5,693 nt of DNA from Clostridia bacterium (GTDB lineage Bacteria > Bacillota_A > Clostridia > UBA1212): assembly GCA_017464985.1 (NCBI GenBank), contig JAFTXL010000204.1, positions 1 to 5,693 on the forward strand, in the 5' to 3' direction. Positions 1 to 5,693 of the stretch are shown here, in pieces. The notes under the pieces are model-generated. The model worked only from the letters and a program-made list of their open reading frames with translations. It made no database searches and was not told the origin of the DNA. Both the position numbers and the translations under genes were made by a program. Position 1 is the first letter of the stretch, and every line of letters begins with the position of its first letter.

Positions 1-60
1 ATGTCCGGCATGTGCGATCATGATGCCGATGATGAACTTGTTGACGATATAGATTTTTAA
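1..60 (+). CDS. 3' end of an unidentified upstream gene
   Basis: Frame 1 is open from the window edge to a TAA at 58-60 and reads as 19 residues, ending in the acidic stretch DADDELVDDIDF. The main support is position: the stop codon is part of the TAAGGAG Shine-Dalgarno of the next gene, the usual layout of coupled genes in one operon. There is an ATG at base 1, but the gene could equally extend further upstream, so the true start cannot be judged. The tail has one Cys and one His (MCDHD) and no family signature I recognise. Frame 2 is also open until a TAG at 50-52 and is less likely because it lacks that coupling. Confidence 0.5.
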   Translation: MSGMCDHDADDELVDDIDF

Positions 61-72
61 GGAGAAGAAAAA

Positions 73-2310
73 ATGGTAAAGGTAATTGATAAAGGTGTAT
101 ATCTCGTAAACGGCGAGATTAAAGAACAGTCAGCGGTGAATGCCGCAGAGGCACGTAAAGGTACTATTGCGTACGGTATTTTGCAGGCTCATAACTCAAA
201 TACCGAAAATAACGGAAAATTGAAAATTAAGTTTGACGCTATGGCGTCTCACGATATTACATACGTAGGTATTATTCAGACAGCACGCGCAAGCGGTTTA
301 GAGAAGTTCCCGATTCCGTATGTTCTTACAAACTGCCACAACAGCTTGTGCGCAGTAGGCGGTACAATAAATGAAGATGACCATGTGTTCGGACTTTCAG
401 CAGCGGTCAAGTACGGCGGTATATTTGTTCCGGCACATCAGGCTGTTATTCATTCATATATGCGCGAAATGATGGCAGGCTGCGGAAAAATGATTATAGG
501 TTCAGACAGCCACACAAGATACGGTGCACTCGGTACTATGGCAGTCGGCGAAGGCGGACCTGAGCTCGTAAAACAGCTTTTGAACAGACCTTATGAAATA
601 AACGACCCGGAAGTTATCTGTGTATACCTTACAGGTAAACCAAAAGCCGGTGTAGGACCGCAGGACGTAGCGCTTTCTATCATCAGTGCAGTATTTAAAA
701 ACGGATTTGTAAAGAATAAAGTTATGGAGTTTGTCGGCCCCGGTGTTGCAAGCCTTTCCGTAGATTACAGAAACGGTATTGATGTTATGACAACAGAGAC
801 AACATGTCTCAGCTCAATCTGGAAAACCGACGAAGCCGTAGAAGAATATTACCGTATTCACGGCAGAAGCGAAGATTACAAGAAACTTGAACCGGCAGAT
901 GGCGCATATTATGACGGCTGCATCATGGTTGACCTTTCAAAGATAGAGAGCATGATTGCGCTTCCGTTCCACCCGAGCAATGCTTATACGGTTAAAGATT
1001 TCATTGCAAACGCTGCTGATATTCTCAGAATAACAGAAAAAGCAGGCGAAGAGCAGTATGGAAAGAAAGTACGTGAGTACAAGCTTACAGATAAGGTTGT
1101 AAACGGAAAAGTAATGGTTGACCAGGGTGTTATAGCAGGCTGTTCAGGCGGTACATTTGAAAATGTATGCAGAGCTGCTGAGATTCTCAAGAACGGTACA
1201 ATCGGTACAAGCAGCTTCGGCCTCAGTGTTTACCCTGCAAGCCAGCCAGTATTTATGGAGCTTGTAAAGAACGGCAGTATAGCAGACCTTATGGCTACAG
1301 GTGCTACTATCCGTTCCGCATTCTGCGGACCTTGCTTCGGTGCAGGAGATGTTCCCGGAAACAACGGATTCAGTATCAGACACACTACAAGAAACTTCCC
1401 GAACAGAGAGGGTTCAAAGCCGTCTGACGGTCAGATTTCATGGGTTGCTCTTATGGATGCTCGTTCTATTGCAGCAACTGCGGCAAACGGCGGTGTTCTT
1501 ACCGCTGCAACAGACCTTGCTATGGAAGAGAAGAAAGTTCCGTATACATTTGACGATTCGGTATACAAGAACCGTGTGTACTTCGGATTCAATAAAGAAG
1601 AAAAAGAAGCTGAACTCAAGTTCGGTCCTAACATTGCGGATTGGCCGAAGATGTCAGCACTTTCAGATGATATTCTGCTTGTTGCAGCATCTGTTATCAC
1701 AGACGATGTTACAACTACAGACGAGCTTATTCCGAGCGGCGAGACATCATCGTACCGTTCAAATCCTTTAAGACTTGCAGAGTTCACTCTTTCACGTAAG
1801 GATCCGGGATATGTCGCAAGAGCAAAAGAGATTCAGAAGAAGGAAGAAGAAAGAAAAGCATGCGGAACAGCTTCAGTATTTGACGGTATCACAGATACTG
1901 ATGCTTCAAGATGCAGCGTAGGAAGCGTTGTAGTTTCTGTCCGCCCCGGTGACGGTTCCGCAAGAGAGCAGGCGGCGTCATGTCAGAAAGTTCTCGGCGG
2001 TCAGGCAAATATTTGTGTTGCATATGCTACAAAGCGTTACAGAAGCAATCTTATCAACTGGGGAATGCTTCCGTTTACTTTGAAAGAATCGGATGCTGAT
2101 GTTGCTTTAGAGGGTAAGATATCTGTAGGCGACAGAATTTTAGTTAAGAATGTAAAGAAAGCTGTTGAGGAAGGAATAGAGGACCTTACGGCTACGGTAT
2201 ACAAAGCAGACGGTTCGCGCATGGAAATCGCGCTTCAGCTCTGTGATCTTACAGCAAGCGAGAGAGAAATCATTCTTTCCGGATGTCTTATAAATTATTA
2301 CAATAAATAA
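73..2310 (+). CDS. ybhJ: YbhJ-type aconitase-superfamily hydratase
   Basis: This encodes a 745-residue cytoplasmic [4Fe-4S] (de)hydratase of the aconitase superfamily, closest in style to E. coli YbhJ, which is of similar length (about 750 residues). The physiological substrate of YbhJ is not established as far as I know, so citrate/isocitrate should not be assumed. Visible landmarks: SDSHTR at 144-149, matching the Asp-Ser-His of the aconitase active site; three cluster-ligand cysteines, C357 ([11 protein letters not shown]) and the pair C418/C421 (FCGPCFG); [10 protein letters not shown] at 438-447, supplying the two substrate-pocket arginines (R440, R445); [20 protein letters not shown] at 542-561, typical of the YbhJ group; and a C-terminal swivel domain with [11 protein letters not shown] (626-636) and [15 protein letters not shown] (652-666). 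No ligand is missing, so the enzyme should be active. The ATG at 73 is preceded by TAAGGAG (58-64), which overlaps the upstream stop, supporting both the start and an operon with the preceding gene. A terminator follows at 2329-2369. Confidence 0.93.
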   Translation: MVKVIDKGVYLVNGEIKEQSAVNAAEARKGTIAYGILQAHNSNTENNGKLKIKFDAMASHDITYVGIIQTARASGLEKFPIPYVLTNCHNSLCAVGGTINEDDHVFGLSAAVKYGGIFVPAHQAVIHSYMREMMAGCGKMIIGSDSHTRYGALGTMAVGEGGPELVKQLLNRPYEINDPEVICVYLTGKPKAGVGPQDVALSIISAVFKNGFVKNKVMEFVGPGVASLSVDYRNGIDVMTTETTCLSSIWKTDEAVEEYYRIHGRSEDYKKLEPADGAYYDGCIMVDLSKIESMIALPFHPSNAYTVKDFIANAADILRITEKAGEEQYGKKVREYKLTDKVVNGKVMVDQGVIAGCSGGTFENVCRAAEILKNGTIGTSSFGLSVYPASQPVFMELVKNGSIADLMATGATIRSAFCGPCFGAGDVPGNNGFSIRHTTRNFPNREGSKPSDGQISWVALMDARSIAATAANGGVLTAATDLAMEEKKVPYTFDDSVYKNRVYFGFNKEEKEAELKFGPNIADWPKMSALSDDILLVAASVITDDVTTTDELIPSGETSSYRSNPLRLAEFTLSRKDPGYVARAKEIQKKEEERKACGTASVFDGITDTDASRCSVGSVVVSVRPGDGSAREQAASCQKVLGGQANICVAYATKRYRSNLINWGMLPFTLKESDADVALEGKISVGDRILVKNVKKAVEEGIEDLTATVYKADGSRMEIALQLCDLTASEREIILSGCLINYYNK

Positions 2311-2320
2311 TTTTATTTAT
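2303..2320. repeat. AT-only inverted repeat across the hydratase stop codon
   Basis: ATAAATAA (2303-2310) and TTATTTAT (2313-2320) are perfect 8-bp arms around TT. The left arm contains the last codons and the stop of the hydratase gene. As RNA this would be a weak A-U hairpin just before the GC-rich terminator. As DNA it could be an operator. No function is shown and chance in AT-rich sequence is plausible. Confidence 0.35.
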
Positions 2321-2328
2321 CGGTATAT

Positions 2329-2369
2329 TACTTCCGCGGCGGAATTACGGCGCGGAAGTATGTATTTTT
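2329..2369 (+). terminator. Intrinsic terminator after the hydratase gene
   Basis: TACTTCCGCG (2329-2338) pairs perfectly with CGCGGAAGTA (2351-2360), giving a 10-bp stem with a 12-nt loop, followed by TGTATTTTT with five T at 2365-2369. It lies 18 bp after the hydratase stop and fits a Rho-independent terminator for that transcript. It ends one base before the GGGAGG of the next gene, so it could also act as a leader element controlling read-through into the cyclophilin operon. Confidence 0.78.
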
Positions 2370-2381
2370 AGGGAGGTATAT

Positions 2382-3707
2382 ATGAAAAAACTTAATTTTC
2401 GTATTTTGGCGCTTGTAATGTCACTAGTGCTGATGTGCGGCTGTATTCTTTGCGGATGCTCAGAAGAAATCGATGATTCGAATGTTGATTACGGAAATAT
2501 CGACTTTAGTTCTGAGAAAAATACTGTGGATATTGATACAACAGCTATTGAGGTTGAATCCGAAAGCAATCCCACTGTAGCGATGAAAGTAAAAGGATAC
2601 GGAACAATTGTTGTGGAGCTTTATCCTGATATCGCGCCTATAACTGTTGCAAACTTCATAGAGCTTGCCGAAAGCGGTTTTTATGACGGACTTATTTTCC
2701 ACCGTGTCATTGAGAACTTTATGATACAGGGCGGAGACCCGAAAGGTGACGGAACCGGAGGCGCTTCAGAGAATATAAAAGGCGAGTTTTCCGCAAATGG
2801 TGTTGACAATGACCTTAAGCACGAAAGAGTAGTCATTTCAATGGCGAGAATCAATGACTATGACTCAGCAAGATCCCCGTTCTTTATAATGCATGCGGCC
2901 TCGGAACATCTTGACGGACAGGACGCCGCATTCGGTAACGTCATATCGGGTATGGAGGTTGTTGATAAAAGTGAGACTTGCGAGGTTGACAATCCCAGTT
3001 CATCATCTCCGAAACCGGTTAAAGATGTTGTGATTGAAAAAATGGTAGTTGACAAAAATGAAGATGTCACAGTTACAGAGGATGATTCTTCATCTGATAA
3101 TGAAGATGAAAATGAAAGCAGTATCACAGTAGAATTTTCTGATGAGGGCAATATCGCAGATATAAATACTGACGGTGTCACAGTTACAAGCAGCGAGAAT
3201 CCTGTTGTTGCCATGAACATAAAGGATTACGGAACAGTTGTTATAGAGCTTTATCCTGATGTTGCGCCAATTTCTGTTGAAAATTTTGTAAATCTCGTTG
3301 AAAGCGGTTTTTATGACGGAATCACTTTCCACCGTGTCATTGAAGGATTTATGATACAGGGTGGCGATCCAGACGGTGACGGAATCGGAGGTTCAGATGA
3401 ACAGATAAAAGGCGAATTTTATGCAAACGGTGTTGAAAATAATCTTTCACATGAAAGAGGCGTCATCTCAATGGCAAGAAGCAATGACTATAATTCTGCA
3501 AGTTCGCAGTTCTTTATAATGCATGCAGACTATACATCACTTGACGGACAGTATGCTGCGTTCGGTAAAGTCATATCAGGTATGGATGTTGTAGATGCAA
3601 TAGCAGCTTGCGAGGTAGACAGTTCAAATCCCAATTCTCCGAAGCCGATTGTTGATATTGTTATGGAGAAAGTTGTTGTAGATTTAAATTCATATGAAGC
3701 AGAATAA
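2382..3707 (+). CDS. Lipoprotein with two tandem cyclophilin (PPIase) domains
   Basis: This encodes a 441-residue membrane-anchored, extracytoplasmic protein with two cyclophilin-type peptidyl-prolyl cis-trans isomerase domains, presumably helping secreted proteins fold. The N-terminus is a lipoprotein signal peptide: KK at 2-3, a hydrophobic core at about 7-18, and lipobox LCGC with lipidated C26. Domain 1 spans about 63-225 and domain 2 about 273-436, joined by an acidic, Ser-rich linker (about 225-248). The domains repeat at exactly 210 residues (FHRVI at 106 and 316; FFIM at 167 and 377). Domain 2 keeps the residues equivalent to CypA R55, F60, M61, Q63, Q111 and F113 (R318, F323, M324, Q326, Q376, F378). 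Domain 1 keeps R108, F113, M114, Q116 and F168, but has P166 in place of the Gln and D181 in place of the His126 equivalent, so it may be weakly active or only bind substrate. GGGAGG at 2371-2376, five bases before the ATG, fixes the start. The stand-alone cyclophilin follows after 18 bp, indicating an operon. Confidence 0.9.
   Translation: MKKLNFRILALVMSLVLMCGCILCGCSEEIDDSNVDYGNIDFSSEKNTVDIDTTAIEVESESNPTVAMKVKGYGTIVVELYPDIAPITVANFIELAESGFYDGLIFHRVIENFMIQGGDPKGDGTGGASENIKGEFSANGVDNDLKHERVVISMARINDYDSARSPFFIMHAASEHLDGQDAAFGNVISGMEVVDKSETCEVDNPSSSSPKPVKDVVIEKMVVDKNEDVTVTEDDSSSDNEDENESSITVEFSDEGNIADINTDGVTVTSSENPVVAMNIKDYGTVVIELYPDVAPISVENFVNLVESGFYDGITFHRVIEGFMIQGGDPDGDGIGGSDEQIKGEFYANGVENNLSHERGVISMARSNDYNSASSQFFIMHADYTSLDGQYAAFGKVISGMDVVDAIAACEVDSSNPNSPKPIVDIVMEKVVVDLNSYEAE
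2502..3707 (+). repeat. Diverged 630-bp tandem duplication inside the lipoprotein gene
   Basis: Unit 1 (about 2502-3131) and unit 2 (about 3132-3707) are direct repeats in exact 630-bp register. Identical stretches include GAAAGCGGTTTTTATGACGG at 2670 and 3300, and CACCGTGTCATTGA at 2700 and 3330. The repeat covers the domain and also the linker before it: F42/F252, E45/E255, N47/N257, I51/I261 and N63-P64/N273-P274 line up without gaps. This points to an in-frame duplication of linker plus domain, followed by divergence without indels. Confidence 0.85.
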
Positions 3708-3725
3708 AATTTAAGGAGAATCATT

Positions 3726-4265
3726 ATGTCAGAAAATAAGAATCCTATAGTTACACTCAGTATTAAAAATTACGGTAATATTGAAATTGAGCTTTATCCC
3801 GAGGTTGCTCCGAATACTGTAAATAACTTTTTGTCTCTTGTAAATAAAGGCTTTTATAACGGAATTATTTTCCACCGCGTTGTCACAGGCTTTATGATTC
3901 AGGGCGGCGACCCACAGGGCATGGGAATAGGCGGCCCCGGATATCAAATCAAGGGCGAATTTTCCGCAAATGGTTTTAAGAACGATTTGCACCATGCTCC
4001 CGGTGTCATTTCAATGGCACGTTCAATGCATAAAGACTCTGCAGGTTCACAGTTCTTTATTATGCACGGTGACGCGCATTTCCTTGACGGTCAGTATGCA
4101 GGCTATGGCGCAGTAGTAAAGGGTATGGAGGTTGTAAATGCAATTGCGACATGCGATGTTGACAATCCTTTTTCACAGTCGCCAAGACCGATTGAAGATG
4201 TTGTTATCGAAAAAGCAACTGCGGATACAAAGGGTATTGATTATCCCGAACCGGAGAAGGTTTAA
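3726..4265 (+). CDS. Cytoplasmic cyclophilin-type peptidyl-prolyl isomerase (PpiB-like)
   Basis: This encodes a 179-residue single-domain cyclophilin catalysing cis-trans isomerisation of Xaa-Pro bonds. There is no signal peptide or membrane segment, so it should be cytoplasmic. The core is at about 6-165: YGNIEIELYPEVAPNTV near the N-terminus, FHRVVTGFMIQGGDP at 49-63, GEFSANG at 77-83, GVISMARS at 93-100, GSQFFIMHG at 107-115 and FLDGQYAGYG at 119-128. Active-site residues equivalent to CypA R55, F60, M61, Q63, Q111 and F113 are R51, F56, M57, Q59, Q109 and F111. The Trp121 and His126 positions are F119 and Y124. The size is usual for bacterial cyclophilins, and a short tail rich in Glu/Pro follows the fold. 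AAGGAG at 3713-3718, seven bases before the ATG, sets the start, and the gene lies 18 bp after the double-cyclophilin lipoprotein gene. It resembles those two domains closely, including a shared CxVD...SP(K/R)P segment near the end, so all three probably share a recent ancestor. A strong terminator follows 17 bp after the stop. Confidence 0.93.
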   Translation: MSENKNPIVTLSIKNYGNIEIELYPEVAPNTVNNFLSLVNKGFYNGIIFHRVVTGFMIQGGDPQGMGIGGPGYQIKGEFSANGFKNDLHHAPGVISMARSMHKDSAGSQFFIMHGDAHFLDGQYAGYGAVVKGMEVVNAIATCDVDNPFSQSPRPIEDVVIEKATADTKGIDYPEPEKV

Positions 4266-4282
4266 ATTGAATTGATACGGAC

Positions 4283-4314
4283 GTGGGGCTCAGCACGCTG
4301 AGCCCCACATTTTT
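4283..4314 (+). terminator. Strong intrinsic terminator closing the cyclophilin operon
   Basis: GTGGGGCTCAGC (4283-4294) and GCTGAGCCCCAC (4297-4308) are perfect 12-bp complementary arms separated by AC. In RNA this gives an 11-bp GC-rich stem with a CACG tetraloop. A run of five T (4310-4314) follows after one A. On the opposite strand no T-run follows the stem, so it works only in the + direction. Confidence 0.93.
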
Positions 4315-5654
4315 CTTGCTGTACTGTTAACATTGACGTTAATGTTATGCGGCTGTTCAAACTCTGCAAATGAGAATAATTCTTATGATATTAAAGAAAC
4401 GAATATCGTAGAAAATGAAGTTAAATTCAGTATGTAATCAGGATTTTATTCTGCGGAGAGTATATCTGTTTCGCTGTATGCTGCTGACGGTTATGATATA
4501 TATTATACTTTAGATTGTAGTGATCCGAGAAATTTCGGAGCGGAATGCATCAAGTATGATTCAGCCGTAACAGTGTATGATAAGAGCGGAGATACGGGAG
4601 ATAACGATGCTGTAACAGTTGTAAATGCAATTGCCGTAAAGGAGGGCGAAAATGCCTCTGATTCAGAAGTGTATACAAGCACATATATTCTTAATAGTTC
4701 AGCGGAGAATTTTGAGGATAGATATAACGGGTTGGCTGTTTTTTCCGTGAGTATTGATAATTTAGTGTTGCGGGCAGGCGGAAATGACTCGATATTAACA
4801 GGTGAGAGGAGCACCGGTATGCGTGATTCTCTTGTTCACGCACTTGCAAAGCCTATTGAAAATCTTGCGTGCCAAAATGTAAGACCCGTTGTTGTATATC
4901 TGAACGGTCAGTATTGGGGACTCTATTATCTGTATGAAGATTTGGATAACGATTATATTGAATCACATTACGGAACTGACAGCGAAAGTCTTGCGATTCT
5001 CGCATACGGTCATGAAAACGGTGAGTGGTTTTATAAAATAGATGAGGGTACGGATGACGATTTAAATGAGTATAAAAAGATGATCGAATATATTTCGTCG
5101 AAAGATATGAGCCAAGCCGTTTATTATGAGAAAGCGTGCAATATGCTTGATCTGGATAACTTTATGAAATATATGGCGGTGAACATATATGTAAACAACC
5201 GTGATTGGCCTCACAATAATGTCCGTATGTGGAAGTTCACAGGCTTAAGGATGTGGATTACAGCACAGGCCGTTATTTAGTTAGAGGAGGTACTGAAAAT
5301 GTTGTAGCAAGTGAAACTGCACATAATGGATCGGTGATACATGGTTATGAAAGTGAACTGTCCGCAGTGTTTGCATCGTTGCTGAAAAATGACGGCTTTC
5401 GTACGGAATTTGTCAATGTACTGCGTGGGACGGCGGAATATTATTCCGATAAAAATTCAGCAGAGCAGATTGATATATTTGCAGAGTTGATGCGTGAGGA
5501 AATGAAATACTATATCACATGTACATGGGGCGGCCGAGGTGAAGTTGCAATAACTGAAAAACAGTGGGAACAATATGTAACTTCAACATTAAAGAGATTC
5601 TTTGTACAGCGAGGCGAATATATTGAAAAATTGATTGAATATTATTTGAGCTGA
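4315..5654 (+). pseudogene. Decayed CotH-kinase-domain lipoprotein gene
   Basis: These are the remains of a surface lipoprotein with an N-terminal chitobiase-like beta-sandwich and a CotH domain, an atypical protein-kinase fold first known from spore-coat CotH. Frame 1 opens inside a signal peptide (LAVLLTLTLMLCGC, lipid Cys codon 4354-4356) with no start codon or ribosome binding site ahead of it. It then reads EVKFSM, an in-frame TAA (4435-4437), and SGFYSAESISVSLYAADGYD plus IYYTLDCSDP, matching the usual YYTLDGSDP motif with Gly changed to Cys. After ENFEDRYNGLAVFSVSIDN it jumps to LVLRAGGND near 4760, where full CotH proteins have a long segment, so an in-frame deletion is likely. CotH landmarks follow: MRDSLVHALAK, RPVVVYLNGQYWGLY, and NNRDWPHNNVRMWKF (to about 5238). 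The frame then changes: LKDVDYSTGRYL and the C-terminal part (WEQYVTSTLKRFFVQRGEY) are in frame 3, ending with TGA at 5652-5654. Apparent open frames starting at 4573 and 5229 are fragments, not genes. At least three independent lesions make sequencing error an unlikely sole cause. Confidence 0.85.
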
Positions 5655-5693
5655 AACATTAAATGTAATCTTGATGTATCAAAATTACTTAAA

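Noticed and set aside
1301..1787. Overlapping 118- and 156-residue open frames within the hydratase gene
   Set aside because: They have no ribosome binding site or recognisable domain and lie inside a fully conserved aconitase-family coding region, so they are shadow frames.
2329..2360. Hairpin as a metabolite riboswitch
   Set aside because: Only one simple stem-loop is present, with no conserved aptamer core or multi-helix fold visible in the 71-bp gap. An intrinsic terminator explains it.
2858..3332. Minus-strand open frames opposite the lipoprotein gene
   Set aside because: They mirror the two cyclophilin repeats (similar shadow proteins appear opposite each domain) and lack translation signals.
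4328..4347. TAACATT / AATGTTA inverted repeat within the CotH signal-peptide region
   Set aside because: It is a 7-bp AT-rich stem with a 6-nt loop inside Leu/Thr-rich codons. It is weak and probably chance.
4435..4437. In-frame TAA in the CotH gene as possible stop-codon recoding
   Set aside because: TAA is not a usual recoding site in this type of bacterium, no recoding element is visible, and the gene has other inactivating lesions, so decay explains it.
5229..5260. Programmed ribosomal frameshift between the two CotH fragments
   Set aside because: There is no X XXY YYZ slippery heptamer or obvious stimulatory hairpin, and the gene lacks a start and carries an upstream stop.
4573..5280. 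An independent 235-residue protein starting at the ATG at 4573
   Set aside because: No ribosome binding site precedes it, and the same frame continues upstream through beta-sandwich and lipoprotein signal sequence, so this is an internal fragment of the pseudogene.

Overview
The window looks like a chromosomal segment from an anaerobic, low-to-moderate GC Gram-positive bacterium, most likely a Ruminococcus-like member of the Oscillospiraceae/Clostridia. The reasons are strong AAGGAG/GGGAGG ribosome binding sites, lipoprotein signal peptides ending in LCGC, secreted cyclophilins, and a CotH-kinase lipoprotein of the type common in ruminococci. This placement is inferred from gene style, not from a marker gene. 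All supported genes are on the + strand.

Positions 1-2369: the last codons of an unidentified upstream gene (acidic C-terminus, stop at 58-60) are followed at once by a 745-residue aconitase-superfamily hydratase of the YbhJ type. Its Shine-Dalgarno overlaps the upstream stop, so the two are very probably one transcript. A GC-rich hairpin plus T-run (2329-2369) ends that unit, only one base before the next ribosome binding site.

Positions 2370-4314: a two-gene cyclophilin operon. The first gene encodes a lipoprotein with two tandem cyclophilin domains at an exact 210-residue (630-bp) period. The second domain keeps most catalytic-site residues and the first has lost several. After 18 bp comes a stand-alone 179-residue cyclophilin with no signal peptide. 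Together they put peptidyl-prolyl isomerase domains outside the membrane (lipoprotein) and in the cytoplasm. A strong terminator (perfect 12-bp arms, 4283-4314) closes the operon.

Positions 4315-5654: a decayed lipoprotein gene with a chitobiase-like beta-sandwich motif and a CotH-kinase domain. It has no start codon or ribosome binding site, an in-frame TAA at 4435-4437, an apparent in-frame internal deletion near 4760, and a frame-changing lesion near 5240. Its remains begin right at the T-run of the preceding terminator, which suggests a deletion removed its 5' end and promoter. The last 39 bases hold nothing recognisable.

I see no CRISPR array, tRNA/rRNA, insertion sequence or phage gene. 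No new multi-gene system is evident. The most unusual items are the double-cyclophilin lipoprotein with one degenerate domain, the terminator/RBS arrangement in front of it, and the layered decay of the CotH gene.
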